Assembly (NCBI RefSeq): GCF_025685685.1
Contig: NZ_JAGSYH010000002.1
Coordinates: 48,768-112,767 of the forward strand
Length of the DNA stretch: 64,000 nucleotides
Source: Acidicapsa dinghuensis
GTDB taxonomy: Bacteria; Acidobacteriota; Terriglobia; Terriglobales; Acidobacteriaceae
Direction of reading: 5' to 3'
A program made the translations under genes and the position numbers. This document shows, piece after piece, positions 55,460-64,000 of the stretch (positions are counted from its first letter, which is position 1; every line of letters begins with the position of its first letter). The notes below the pieces were generated by a model that saw only the letters and a program-made list of their open reading frames with translations, ran no database searches and was not told the DNA's origin.

Positions 55460-57286
55460 CTATTTTGGTGCAGCTGTACCGGAAGAGGCCGCTGACGAAT
55501 CGCCGGGAGCGGGCGCTTTCACGCTGCCGGCTGCCGGATCGGAGCCGTCTTTTGCAGCTCCGCTGCCATCATCGTTCGAATCGTCAGCCGAACAGGTATG
55601 CCCTTGTTGCGCCTCGTATGCCTTTTTCAGGCCATGCTCGGCAGCCAGACGGGTATCCTGCTGGCCGTCGCGAACCGCAAGCGCCTGATTGTATTGAGCA
55701 ACAGCATCATTCCGCTTACAGGCCAGGTCCATCATGCGCCCCAGGTAGATATGCGACCAGGCGCGAATGCGGGTTTCCTTTGCGGTGTCGGCTGCCTTCT
55801 GGAAATCTGTCATGGCGCTGTCGGGATCGCCACCCATGATGGCAGTTCGGGCAAGAATAAAGTTCGCCCGGCCTGTGTCTACGCTTGCATCGTTAGCGGC
55901 CAGAGCCTGGCGGGCGAGTGAAGCCGCAGTTGCCGGATCGCCGGTAGAGAGCTTGGCTTCCGCGAGGTCGAGACCGGTGAGTACGCGGGGCTTGGAGCGA
56001 CGTAGAACATCGTCGTCGGCCTGCTGATCGAAGGTAATATCGCGCGCGCGATGAACCTCGTGATCGACATCCATGCTGTAGACAATCTCACCGATCGAGT
56101 CCTTGATACTGGCCGGATCGCGCTCAAAATGCAGGAGCTGCTCATAGAAATAGGCGGTGAGGACCCAGCCCTGATTCATGTCGTGACGGACCTGGGCCTG
56201 GCGGACTGTTTCCATCTTCGCCGCAACGGCGTTGCGTTCAGTTTCGATGCGGGCGAAATCCTGACGCCGCTCATCGGTGGGTGTGACGTAAGGCTTGATG
56301 CCGGTATCCATGGTCCGCGCCTCGATGGCTTTAATGAGGCACTCGATGGTGAGATCGACGATGTCAGAGCGATAGCGGTAATCGAGAGGAGCTTCGCGCA
56401 CTTCCTTGAGGATGGGAAGATAGCGTTCCATGGCATCGGCGCGCTGGTAGAGCAGAGGCTCGATGAGGTAATGCAGGTAGGTGTGACGCACGTCCAGCAT
56501 GCGGATCTGATTGTGTGCCGGCGATACGACCACGACATAATCCGTGCCGTAGATACGAGCGTTGACCGTGCCTGGATTCAACTGCGGCTCGACCACAACA
56601 ACGAAGCGGCGGCCATCGTAGGTGGAGACCGGCGTCTTCAAATAGTAGTTGGTGGTGAGGATCATCTTGGTGAGCGCGTCATGGAGCTGGTTCACATACT
56701 CGTCATAGGAGTGATGCAGGGTAAGCCAGATACCATGCAGATCGACCGCTGTGGCAAAATCGCGCAGCAATGGCAAAATCTCAACAACCTGGGTTGAGTC
56801 GGGGGGCATCTCAGGCAGCTCTACTGAGGTTTCAAGCGCTGGCGGAGGTGTGAGATACAGCGCCAGAGATACATACTGGGAGATATCTTTCACGGTACCG
56901 GTCATGCGGTGCTGGGCGATGTAGAGGCAAACAGCATCCCGCTTCTTACGGGCGTCCTCGCTGGTGGCCAGCACTTTCTGGATCTGGTCGCGCACGTTCT
57001 GGCGCATAGGGTCGCTGTCGGCGAGACCGTCATCGTAGCCGCATTGATTGAGAGCCGCAGCCATGAAAAAAAGCTGCTCAGAGGGGATGAGTTCAATTGC
57101 CGGGCCGGCTGGATCGACCAGCGACGGGGCTTTTTCCTGTGCGAACGTGGGCCTTGGAGAAGACGAGGAAGACGACGAGCTGGATGCCTGCGCCAAAGCA
57201 GTTTTGGCCGGAATCAGAGGCGCAGCTATCAGCAGCACGAGCGTGAGAGCGAAGGGAACGAAGCGGGAATCTTTGCGAAACAACAT
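55460..57286 (-). CDS. Large exported TPR-like protein, unknown function
   Basis: A 608-residue product with a signal peptide (FVPFALTLVLLIAAPLIPA) and a Ser-rich stretch just after. The middle (about 95-400) is helical, with tracts such as HHSYDEYVNQLHDALTKM and a hydrophobic ARIYGTDYVVVVSPAHNQI. The C-terminal part (about 440-560) has TPR-like pairs (DLAEAKLSTGDPATAASLARQAL, ARTAIMGGDPDSAMTDFQKA), ending in an Asp/Ser/Ala tail. I do not recognise the whole. It may serve as a scaffold in the envelope. Confidence 0.75.
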   Translation of the reverse strand: MLFRKDSRFVPFALTLVLLIAAPLIPAKTALAQASSSSSSSSSPRPTFAQEKAPSLVDPAGPAIELIPSEQLFFMAAALNQCGYDDGLADSDPMRQNVRDQIQKVLATSEDARKKRDAVCLYIAQHRMTGTVKDISQYVSLALYLTPPPALETSVELPEMPPDSTQVVEILPLLRDFATAVDLHGIWLTLHHSYDEYVNQLHDALTKMILTTNYYLKTPVSTYDGRRFVVVVEPQLNPGTVNARIYGTDYVVVVSPAHNQIRMLDVRHTYLHYLIEPLLYQRADAMERYLPILKEVREAPLDYRYRSDIVDLTIECLIKAIEARTMDTGIKPYVTPTDERRQDFARIETERNAVAAKMETVRQAQVRHDMNQGWVLTAYFYEQLLHFERDPASIKDSIGEIVYSMDVDHEVHRARDITFDQQADDDVLRRSKPRVLTGLDLAEAKLSTGDPATAASLARQALAANDASVDTGRANFILARTAIMGGDPDSAMTDFQKAADTAKETRIRAWSHIYLGRMMDLACKRNDAVAQYNQALAVRDGQQDTRLAAEHGLKKAYEAQQGHTCSADDSNDDGSGAAKDGSDPAAGSVKAPAPGDSSAASSGTAAPK

Positions 57287-57403
57287 CACAATGCAGTCTA
57301 GTGCATCTCTCGTTTCTGTGCAGAAATGCGCGGGATGAGGCTTAGACGCTGCGCCAGCCGGGAAAGTGATCGCTTCCCGGCTGATTCCTAAGCATTTACA
57401 GCA

Positions 57404-58702
57404 TTAAGCATTTGCGAATGGCTCTTCCAGTGACGGGCTTTGTGGAGTAAAGAGCTTTGCGCCGTCTTCGGTGATGTGTATGTCGTCTTCGAGGCGGACG
57501 CCGAACTCTCCGTGTATGTAAATGCCCGGCTCATCGGAAAAGCACATTCCCGCCTGCAGAAGCTGCGGATTGCCGCGCACGAGATATGGCCATTCGTGGC
57601 CATCCATGCCGATGCCGTGGCCGACGCGATGGGTGAAGTGCGCGTAGTTAGGGCCGAATCCCGCGTCGTCGATGACCTTGCGTGCGGCGGCATCGACAGA
57701 GCCGCAGGCTACTCCGGGTTTGGCTGCTGCGAGCGCCGCTGCCTGAGCGCGGTGGACCATGTCGAAGACCTGTTTCATCTTGTCGGTGGGCTTGCCGATG
57801 GTGAAGGTACGGCTGATGTCGGACTCATAGCCATCGACGTTGCAACCATCATCGATGAGAACGATGCTTCCCTCTTTGAGCATCTGCGGTTGGATGGAGC
57901 CGTGAGGCAAGGCGGAATATTCATCGACCTGACAGCTTGCATCGCCAGGGAAGCCTACCAATCCATAGGCTGCTCCGATCCATTCGCTGACCTGGGCGTT
58001 GGTGATGCCGGGATGGATCGATTTCCAGGCGGCCTCGTACACGCTTAGGGTGATGTCGTTGGCAAGCTGCATCAGCTTCAGTTCCGCAGAGCTCTTGACG
58101 GCGCGACAGCCAGCGGTGATGGGGATGGCGCTGACGATTTCGAAGCCCGGTGCGGCTTTGTGAATACCGTCGGAAAATACGAAGGTGACGCGCTCCTCGA
58201 TGCCGATTTTGCCGCTGGTCAGGCCGAGATCGTTGAGGCCGCGGGTGACGAGCACATAGGGATTTTCGTCTTCCTGCCAGGTGTAGACGCGAGCTTCGGC
58301 TCCGCCGGGTGCGCTGCGTATCTGCTCACGGGCGCGATCTTCTTCAAAGGCCGGGCTTACATAGAACGGCGCACCTTTGCGCGGAATGACGCAGACGAAG
58401 AGACGCTCGCTGTTCCACCATCGGATACCTGTGAAGTACACGAGCGAGGTGCCTCCGATCATGACGACGGCGTCGATTCCCTCTTTTCCCATGAGTTCGC
58501 GAGCGTGCTCAAAACGCTGTTCGCGCTCGGCGGAGGTAATCGGCGTGGCCTCATGCCGGCGGTTCTTGAGTGCGGCTAATGCGGGCGGCAGCGAGGTGGT
58601 CGAGGATTCGTGAGCGGACTCCTGGGCGCGAGCCGCCGAGGAAAGCCACGGAAATGCAGCCGCGGCTGCGAAGGCTGAGAGGAAGCGGCGTCGATTGAGC
58701 AT
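57404..58702 (-). CDS. Tat-exported M24 (Xaa-Pro) aminopeptidase
   Basis: A 432-residue metallopeptidase that removes N-terminal residues before proline. The twin-arginine signal NRRRFLSAFAAAAAFPWL suggests export in folded form. The pita-bread domain keeps the metal ligands: Asp in LIDDGCNVDGYESDISRTF, His in THRVGHGIGMDGHE, and Glu in SDEPGIYIHG and VRLEDDIHIT. Exact substrate unknown. It is divergent from the hydrolase gene at 58761. Confidence 0.9.
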   Translation of the reverse strand: MLNRRRFLSAFAAAAAFPWLSSAARAQESAHESSTTSLPPALAALKNRRHEATPITSAEREQRFEHARELMGKEGIDAVVMIGGTSLVYFTGIRWWNSERLFVCVIPRKGAPFYVSPAFEEDRAREQIRSAPGGAEARVYTWQEDENPYVLVTRGLNDLGLTSGKIGIEERVTFVFSDGIHKAAPGFEIVSAIPITAGCRAVKSSAELKLMQLANDITLSVYEAAWKSIHPGITNAQVSEWIGAAYGLVGFPGDASCQVDEYSALPHGSIQPQMLKEGSIVLIDDGCNVDGYESDISRTFTIGKPTDKMKQVFDMVHRAQAAALAAAKPGVACGSVDAAARKVIDDAGFGPNYAHFTHRVGHGIGMDGHEWPYLVRGNPQLLQAGMCFSDEPGIYIHGEFGVRLEDDIHITEDGAKLFTPQSPSLEEPFANA

Positions 58703-58760
58703 GTTCGTACCAATGTAAATGCCATTTGCTCTAAGGGCCAGTGCTTATACTCGGGTCATC

Positions 58761-60809
58761 ATGCTACGGTCTCTCCGCGCAGGCTTCGCCGTCCTCGTTG
58801 TCCTCGCATTCTCCACTTCCGCACTGGCCCGCGTCACGCGGGTTGAGGTGCTTTCGCGCACGCCACTGGCCGCTGATAGCTCTCTGGGGATTCCGGCCTA
58901 TGAGAAGATCACGGCGCGGGTCTACTTTGCGGTCAATCCTGCGAACGAACACAACAGGCGCATCATGGACCTCAACAAAGCTCCGCGCAATGCAAAAGGC
59001 GAGGTCGAGTTTTCAGCCGATCTCTACCTGCTGCGTCCGATGTCCAGAAGTAATGAGGCCATGCTGCTGGAGATTCCGAATCGCGGCGGCAAGGGTATGT
59101 TGTCGATTGTGGATGGTAGCAAAGGAGACCCGGCGAGTGCTGCCGATTTTGGCGATGGATGGCTGCTGAAGCAGGGTTACACCTATGCGGCACTGGGATG
59201 GCAGTGGGATGCGCCGAGCGGCCTTAGGCTGTATGCTCCGGTTGCTTATGACGCAGGCGGCAAGCGCATCACTGGCCTGCTACGCGATGATTTCACTCCC
59301 TTCAAAGCAGAGAACGAGGTCCCGCTTGGGCACATCATGGGCTGGCGGCTCGGTGGAACAGAGTATCCGGTGGCGACTCCGGATGATCCACGCAATGTGC
59401 TGACTGTGCGCGATACGCCGCATGGGCAGCGCACGGTCATTCCGCGTTCGGAATGGAGCTTTGCCCATACAGTGGATGGCAAACTGACGCCTAGCGACAG
59501 GTTCCTTCGTCTGAATACAGGATTTGTGCCGGGCAAGATCTATGAACTGGTCTATGTCGCGCAAGATCCGGTGGTGGCAGGACTGGGATTAGCGGCGGTG
59601 CGCGATTTTGCTTCGTGGGTCAAACATTCTCCAGATGCGCACTCTCCCGATGCGCTGGCTCCGGTGCATTCCGTGTATGCGAGCGGCATCTCGCAGAGCG
59701 GGCGTTTTCTGCGCGATCTTCTGTACGAGGGATTCAATGCGGATGAGAACGGGAAGATCGCACTCGATGGCGTGCTGGCGCACGTAGCCGGTGGAGGTCG
59801 CGGCGATTTCAATTACCGCTTTGCGCAGCCTTCACGCGATGCACAACCAATGGCCTCAATCGACTGGCCGACCGATATCTTTCCCTTCACCGATCTGCCG
59901 GAGAGCAATCCGGCGCATCCCGGCGATGGCAAAAGCGGCATTCTCGATGCGGCCGTGCGTGAGCATGTCGTGCCGAAGATATTTTTCTCGCATACTTCGT
60001 ACGAGTATTGGAGCAGGGCGGCTTCGCTGATTCACACCACAGCCGATGGCAAGGCCGATGTGCCTATCAGTCCGAATGTGCGGATTTACTTTTTCTCGGG
60101 CCTGCAGCATTTCTCTGTTCCCTTTCCGCCAAAAATGGAAGACGGCGACCTGCTTAGCCAGAACCTGCCCAGCCCGCTGCCGATACGGTGGTTCTGGCGG
60201 GCGATGATCGCGAACATGGACAGATGGGTTCGCGATGACAGGAAGCCACCAGCGAGTCGCTATCCGAAGATTGCCGATGGAACGCTGGTACCTGTGGATC
60301 AACTGACGTTTCCTGCGATTCCTGGCATAAAGCTGCCGCCGGACAATGCGCAGGGTTGGGAGTTCGATTTCGGGCCCGGCTGGCGAGCAGGCATACTATC
60401 GGAGCAACCCCCAAAGGTTCTCTATGACTATCGAGCGTTGGTGCCGCAGGTCGACGCAGATGGCAACGATCTTGGCGGCATCGCGTTGCCGGAAATTACC
60501 GTGTCGCTGGCGACGTATACCGGCTGGAATCTAAGGTCGCCTGCGATTGGCGCGCCGACGCAGCGGATCTCGTTCCTAGGTTCATTCTCTCCATTCCCGC
60601 TCAAGAGCGGAGAGCCCTCCAAGGCGCTCGATCCGCGTGTGCCGATTGCAAAGCGCTATGAGAGCTATACCGATTACAGAGTCAAGTTTGAGCAGGCGCT
60701 GGGTGCTCTAGTGAAAGAGCGCTACATTCTGCCCGAGGATGCGCCACAGCTTCTCGATCGCAGCAAAGAAGAATGGGACTGGATCACCAGCCCCGCGCAT
60801 AAGCAATGA
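58761..60809 (+). CDS. Exported alpha/beta-hydrolase-like protein
   Basis: A 682-residue exported protein of the large family with an alpha/beta hydrolase domain of unknown function, common in acidobacteria. A signal peptide (RSLRAGFAVLVVLAFSTSALA) precedes it. The nucleophile region is probably VYASGISQSGRFLRDLLYEG (Ser in SQSG). ATG at 58761 gives the clean signal peptide; the frame starts 42 nt earlier. Substrate unknown. Confidence 0.75.
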   Translation: MLRSLRAGFAVLVVLAFSTSALARVTRVEVLSRTPLAADSSLGIPAYEKITARVYFAVNPANEHNRRIMDLNKAPRNAKGEVEFSADLYLLRPMSRSNEAMLLEIPNRGGKGMLSIVDGSKGDPASAADFGDGWLLKQGYTYAALGWQWDAPSGLRLYAPVAYDAGGKRITGLLRDDFTPFKAENEVPLGHIMGWRLGGTEYPVATPDDPRNVLTVRDTPHGQRTVIPRSEWSFAHTVDGKLTPSDRFLRLNTGFVPGKIYELVYVAQDPVVAGLGLAAVRDFASWVKHSPDAHSPDALAPVHSVYASGISQSGRFLRDLLYEGFNADENGKIALDGVLAHVAGGGRGDFNYRFAQPSRDAQPMASIDWPTDIFPFTDLPESNPAHPGDGKSGILDAAVREHVVPKIFFSHTSYEYWSRAASLIHTTADGKADVPISPNVRIYFFSGLQHFSVPFPPKMEDGDLLSQNLPSPLPIRWFWRAMIANMDRWVRDDRKPPASRYPKIADGTLVPVDQLTFPAIPGIKLPPDNAQGWEFDFGPGWRAGILSEQPPKVLYDYRALVPQVDADGNDLGGIALPEITVSLATYTGWNLRSPAIGAPTQRISFLGSFSPFPLKSGEPSKALDPRVPIAKRYESYTDYRVKFEQALGALVKERYILPEDAPQLLDRSKEEWDWITSPAHKQ

Positions 60810-60864
60810 GATGTATGTGAAGCAAATCGCAGACGAGAGAACCAGAGCAGCAAATCAATCGGCA

Positions 60865-60880
60865 GGCTGACAGCTCAGCC
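60865..60880 (-). terminator. Hairpin between convergent genes
   Basis: GGCTGA-CAGC-TCAGCC forms a 6-bp stem overlapping the stop of the anti-sigma gene, between two convergent genes. There is no T-run. Confidence 0.35.
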
Positions 60881-61597
60881 GTGAACCGAAACACCAGAGA
60901 ACGACAATACTGCGAGGCCGCGTACCGGCTGTCCGAAGAACCGGGCCGGCTCAAAGACGCTGAATAGCAGGATGTTTTCAACCTGCGCGCGGGTTTGTGG
61001 GTCGTCAGGTCCGCTGACGATGCGGTAGTCGTAGACCCGTCCGGAACCGTTGACGTAGGCCTCAACGACGACAGGGCCGCTGGCGGTGCCGATGGGCACG
61101 ACATCAGGAGCGGCGTCGGAGTTGTACAACAGCTTCGGCGCGGTTGCTGCACCAAGCGGCTCATCCTGAGCCGAGGCGTGCTCGGGATGGGCAAACATGC
61201 CCACGACCAGTCCGACGCTACCCAGCAGCAGAACAGCGCTGGCAAAGCCTGCAGAGAGTTGCAGCAGAAACGGCCCAATCGTATTGCGCCAGGCGAGAAT
61301 CCATTGCTCTTTGCGGTCGCGATGACGCTCGCGGCGCTCCTGTGAGATCGCCACACGGATGCGCAGGACCAGATCATCTGGCTCTTTGGCTGCGCCTGAC
61401 ACCGGACCGAGCGAAGAAAGCACGCGCAGCATACGCTGCTCGGCCTCGAAATGGACGGCGCACTCGCTGCAGCTTTCCAGGTGACCCGACACGCGCTGCA
61501 TTTCGCGTCCGGTCAAACGACCATCCAAATACTCGCCAAACTTGCTTCGGACTGTCGAGCAGGATGGCGAAGCGATATAGGAAAGAATCGAGATCAT
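60875..61597 (-). CDS. Anti-sigma factor with zinc finger and TonB-like C-terminal domain
   Basis: A 240-residue protein. A cytoplasmic anti-sigma zinc-binding domain has the ZAS pattern HLESCSEC (near residues 39-46). After a basic linker comes a membrane helix at about 115-135 (LSAGFASAVLLLGSVGLVVGMF). The periplasmic part (about 150-240; VVVEAYVNGSGRVYDYRIVSG) looks like a TonB C-terminal domain. Overlaps the sigma gene by ATGA, so the pair is coupled. It presumably holds the sigma factor inactive until an envelope signal arrives. Confidence 0.85.
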   Translation of the reverse strand: MISILSYIASPSCSTVRSKFGEYLDGRLTGREMQRVSGHLESCSECAVHFEAEQRMLRVLSSLGPVSGAAKEPDDLVLRIRVAISQERRERHRDRKEQWILAWRNTIGPFLLQLSAGFASAVLLLGSVGLVVGMFAHPEHASAQDEPLGAATAPKLLYNSDAAPDVVPIGTASGPVVVEAYVNGSGRVYDYRIVSGPDDPQTRAQVENILLFSVFEPARFFGQPVRGLAVLSFSGVSVHG

Positions 61598-62298
61598 CGC
61601 GCCTCCTCTCCTTGCCCCACCAAGGCAGCCCCGGCTAATGCCGTCTGGGCTGCAGCCACACGCTGCGCGTCATCAGCCAACAGCAGCTGCCGCAGACAGG
61701 CGCGTCCACGCACCAATCTCGACTTCACGGTGCCGAGGTTCACGCCGAGCATGTCGGCCACTTCCTCGTAAACAAAGCCCTCGATATCGCGCAGGATCAA
61801 TGTCATGCGAAACGGTTCAGGAACTTTACGAAGTGCAGCTTCTACGCGTTCCCGTGTCTCGGTGTGGGTCGCCATCTCATACGGCGATTCGCCCGAGTCG
61901 ACCAGCATTTCCTTGAGCCGTGCCGGTTCGCCGTTCTCGCAGTCGATCATCTCGGTTTCGATGGTGACTTCCTGCTGCTTGTGCCGACGCCACCAGCGCC
62001 GCTGGTTCAGGCCTTCACGCAGTGCGATGCGGTAGATCCAGGTACGAAGGGAAGACTCGCCGTGAAACGAGCCGATGCCGCGAAATATCTTCACGAAAAC
62101 TTCCTGCGTGAGATCGGCAGCGTCTGAGGGATCACGCACCGTTCGCGCCAGAAGGCTGTAAATGGGCTGATGATACCGGGTGATAAGCCACGAAAAAGCC
62201 TCTTCCGATCCCGCCTGTAACTCGGTGATCAGAGCGGCTTCTTCCGTCTGAAGTGAAAGCGCACTGGCGATGTTTCCCAACGTAACTCCCGCCTGCAA
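61594..62298 (-). CDS. ECF (RpoE-like) RNA polymerase sigma factor
   Basis: A 234-residue extracytoplasmic-function sigma factor. Region 2 is LITRYHQPIYSLLARTVRDPSDAADLTQEVFVKI with FHGESSLRTWIYRIALREGLN; region 4 is VPEPFRMTLILRDIEGFVYEEVADMLGVNLGTVKSRLVRGR. I place the start at TTG (62298), with AGGG upstream; a GTG start further up is possible. It is followed by its anti-sigma factor. Target promoters cannot be read here. Confidence 0.9.
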   Translation of the reverse strand: MQAGVTLGNIASALSLQTEEAALITELQAGSEEAFSWLITRYHQPIYSLLARTVRDPSDAADLTQEVFVKIFRGIGSFHGESSLRTWIYRIALREGLNQRRWWRRHKQQEVTIETEMIDCENGEPARLKEMLVDSGESPYEMATHTETRERVEAALRKVPEPFRMTLILRDIEGFVYEEVADMLGVNLGTVKSRLVRGRACLRQLLLADDAQRVAAAQTALAGAALVGQGEEAR

Positions 62299-62568
62299 GT
62301 CCGTGCCCTCCACATTAACGCATACGACGTTATCTTTGCATGTGCCGGCGCAAGCGCCAGACACACTAATCGTGCCGAAGTGAAAGAATTGGTGTGATTT
62401 GCCGATGCCAGAAGTTTTTGCCGCTCGGCCGGTAAATCCGGCCTGACGGCGAATCTTTCCGCGTTGGCTCTTCACCACAGCTCTACTTCGTTAGACACCA
62501 ACCCCCGGCAGAAGTGTTCCCGACTATATGCGGAAAAAACGGATGCGCTCTGACTGGTGCGCTCCTGA

Positions 62569-63522
62569 CTATTCAATCGTGAAAACGACCCGTTTTCCTT
62601 TTTCAGTGCGTCCCCAGGCTTCGGTAACTTCTGCGAGCGGCACTGGCTCGACCGCAACTTGAAGACGTCCCTCTGCGGCAATCTGCAGCAGTTCCTGAAT
62701 GCCACCGAGAACCTGTTTGAGCGGAACACTGCCAAAGCCGCTGCCAGATAACGTGAGATCCACGCTGCGCAGCAAGGCGCCGGGCAATGCGATTGTTTTA
62801 CCTGCGCTCTCGCCGACTTCGATCAGCCGGGTGCTCCTGGTAGCATCCGGGCGAAAGCTTTTCGCCAATGCTCCGAGGAAAAGCTCTGTCGGGCGGCCCC
62901 AAAGATAGTCGATGACCACATCGAAGCCTCCTTGCGATAACTGATCGGCAAAGGCCCTGGAGATGGCCTCTTCGGGATCGGTCAGCGTAATGATCGCGTC
63001 CACACCGGAATCCCTGAGGGCATCTACATTACGGCCGGCGCCGATGATGCGCGACGCTCCGAGCTGGCGCGCGGCCTGCACAGCTAACTGCCCAGCCACG
63101 CCTGTCGCACCAAGAATAAGAACAGATTCACCCGGTTTGAGCGCGGCGCGCAATTTGAGCGAGAGCCATGCCGACATGCCGGGATTAGCGATCGCCGCAG
63201 CTTGTAAAGGGTCAAGGCCAGGTGGCAGTGGATAGCAGTTCTCTGGCCTAGCGACCGTCTTTTCCGCCATGGTTCCTAGCCCTTCTTGCGAGCCGAAACA
63301 GTAGACGAGCTTCCCGTCCAGTTCTCCCACGCCGTCAATGCCGGGAATGAGAGGAACTTTGCCGGAACTGGAGTAGTGTGCGCCACTGGCGCGAGACTTC
63401 ACAATCGGGTGAAGTCCCGCGGCGAGCATTTTGACCACAACCTCGCCTTGTCCGGCGACGGAATCGGAAAACTCTTGAAACTGGGGTGGTTGGCCGAGAA
63501 CATTGACGACGGCTGCTTGCAT
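62569..63522 (-). CDS. Zinc-independent quinone oxidoreductase (MDR family)
   Basis: A 317-residue NADPH-dependent reductase of the medium-chain dehydrogenase family. The cofactor site is ILGATGVAGQLAVQAARQLGASRIIGAGRN. The catalytic zinc ligands of alcohol dehydrogenases are absent. The N-terminal part has VPLIPGIDGVGELDGKLVYCF. ATG at 63522 has GGAGGT just upstream. It is divergent from a TetR gene, across an intergenic stretch with twin operators, so TetR control is likely. It may reduce quinones or electrophiles. Confidence 0.88.
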   Translation of the reverse strand: MQAAVVNVLGQPPQFQEFSDSVAGQGEVVVKMLAAGLHPIVKSRASGAHYSSSGKVPLIPGIDGVGELDGKLVYCFGSQEGLGTMAEKTVARPENCYPLPPGLDPLQAAAIANPGMSAWLSLKLRAALKPGESVLILGATGVAGQLAVQAARQLGASRIIGAGRNVDALRDSGVDAIITLTDPEEAISRAFADQLSQGGFDVVIDYLWGRPTELFLGALAKSFRPDATRSTRLIEVGESAGKTIALPGALLRSVDLTLSGSGFGSVPLKQVLGGIQELLQIAAEGRLQVAVEPVPLAEVTEAWGRTEKGKRVVFTIE

Positions 63523-63533
63523 TGCATACCTCC

Positions 63534-63546
63534 TTAACTTAGTTAA
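63534..63546. promoter_or_regulatory. TetR operator, site 1
   Basis: TTAAC-TTA-GTTAA, a perfect palindrome, just upstream of the MDR ribosome binding site (GGAGGT). It matches site 2 in form, 21 bp centre to centre. Confidence 0.65.
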
Positions 63547-63554
63547 ATAAAACT

Positions 63555-63567
63555 TTAACACCGTTAA
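63555..63567. promoter_or_regulatory. TetR operator, site 2
   Basis: TTAAC-ACC-GTTAA, a perfect palindrome. It overlaps the -35 region of the predicted tetR promoter, so binding would repress tetR itself. Confidence 0.65.
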
Positions 63568-63584
63568 ATTGAATTTGCTAGAAT
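63555..63584 (+). promoter_or_regulatory. Predicted tetR promoter
   Basis: TTAACA (63555-63560) and TAGAAT (63579-63584) are spaced by 18 nt. Transcription would begin about 63591, directly at the GTG start of tetR, suggesting a leaderless mRNA. Confidence 0.5.
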
Positions 63585-63591
63585 TTTCTTC

Positions 63592-64000
63592 GTGCCACTT
63601 GATCGCCAATCCATCTTGCAGCAGGCCTTCGCTGCTCTGAATGAATCCGGGCTGGAGAAATTGACGTTGCGACGCCTGGCAGCCCGGTTGAACGTGCAGG
63701 CGCCAGCGATTTACTGGCACTTCCGCAACAAGCAGGATCTGCTGGATGAGATGGCGACGCAGGTCATGCGCGATCTTGCCGGGCAACTGCCAGCTTTGGA
63801 GTCGGTGGAGCACTGGCAGAACTGGTGTCTTCAATTGGGCGGGCAGCTTCGTCGAACGCTTCTGGCGTATCGCGACGGGGCAAGAATGTTCAGCGGCACT
63901 TATCTGACGGATGCCTCTCTCTACGCGGCGATGGACGCAAACCTGCGCAGGCTGGTGAATAGCGGCTTCTCACTACGGCAATCCGTTGTGGCGACGACGT
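63592..64000 (+). CDS. TetR-family transcriptional regulator (cut by window end)
   Basis: The first 136 residues of a TetR repressor; the gene continues past 64000. The HTH is LTLRRLAARLNVQAPAIYWHF, then RNKQDLLDEMATQV, typical for TetR. The ligand-binding domain begins at about residue 70 (LPALESVEHWQNWCLQLG) and resembles the TetR class C-terminal type. Start GTG at 63592. Divergent from the quinone oxidoreductase gene, which it probably represses. Confidence 0.88.
   Translation, partial: MPLDRQSILQQAFAALNESGLEKLTLRRLAARLNVQAPAIYWHFRNKQDLLDEMATQVMRDLAGQLPALESVEHWQNWCLQLGGQLRRTLLAYRDGARMFSGTYLTDASLYAAMDANLRRLVNSGFSLRQSVVATT

Noticed and set aside
56051-56797. 248-codon plus-strand frame over the exported TPR-like gene
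   Set aside because: Antisense to a gene with a signal peptide and TPR features; its own product has none.
62472-62735. 87-codon minus-strand frame before the sigma factor gene
   Set aside because: It overlaps the 3' end of the quinone oxidoreductase in another frame and has no protein-like features.

Overview
The window looks like chromosomal DNA of a Gram-negative soil bacterium of the Acidobacteriota, most likely class Terriglobia (Acidobacteriaceae-like). This is an inference from gene content. It carries two large duplicated MacB/FtsX permeases of the ADOP type, a family named after acidobacteria, one of them paired with a PadR repressor. It also has KdsB (KDO-containing LPS), an AsmA protein, DUF3857/transglutaminase proteins, a CRTAC1 (FG-GAP/ASPIC-UnbV) protein beside a multihaem cytochrome, and many small secreted proteins. 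Base composition is moderately GC-rich throughout. I see no phage, transposase or CRISPR array.

Layout. 1-4112 (minus): the str operon rpsL-rpsG-fusA-tuf (tuf cut by the window edge), with a good promoter at 4084-4112 and an unusually long leader. 4211-8534 (plus): padR-ADOP with a nested palindromic operator, then a DUF5671 membrane protein. 8563-16472: a secreted nucleoside hydrolase, a membrane-anchored PP2C/SpoIIE phosphatase with a Cys-cluster protein, and two tandem DUF3857 proteins of which the second has lost its transglutaminase triad. 16633-21994: a small membrane protein, a STAS-Crp pair, a PAS-PAS-GAF sigma54 activator and a secreted protein. 22224-31488: an AzgA-type purine permease, a duplicated-domain secreted protein, a second ADOP permease, a small exported protein, a GH18 chitinase-like protein and a VOC protein. 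31539-38572: DUF2199 protein, PBP1A, an S41 protease homologue lacking both catalytic residues, HtpG and an SMR-like transporter.

38677-41293 is the most interesting block. Peroxiredoxin, CysM, a JAMM protease (Mec) and a CysO/ThiS-like sulfur carrier lie in one run. They match the thiocarboxylate route to cysteine known from Mycobacterium (CysO-COSH, CysM, Mec). In front is a short reading frame with six Cys codons followed by a stem-loop that resembles an attenuator and a competing pairing. The carrier ends Gly-Gly-Leu instead of Gly-Gly, so it may need proteolytic maturation, perhaps by the neighbouring JAMM protease.

41410-47891: small secreted proteins, a five-haem cytochrome/TPR protein with a CRTAC1 partner, and a 780-bp segment bounded by tRNA-Met and a 29-bp copy of that tRNA's 3' end, which has the geometry of a tiny integrated element. 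48028-64000: kdsB, a HAD phosphatase, AsmA, two LepB signal peptidases and RNase III, a large exported TPR-like protein, a Tat-exported M24 peptidase, an exported alpha/beta hydrolase, an ECF sigma/anti-sigma pair, and a quinone oxidoreductase divergent from a TetR regulator with twin TTAAC-N3-GTTAA operators.

Starts were moved inward from the longest reading frame wherever a Shine-Dalgarno sequence, signal peptide or family length argued for it. All functions are from reading the translations; no database search was possible.
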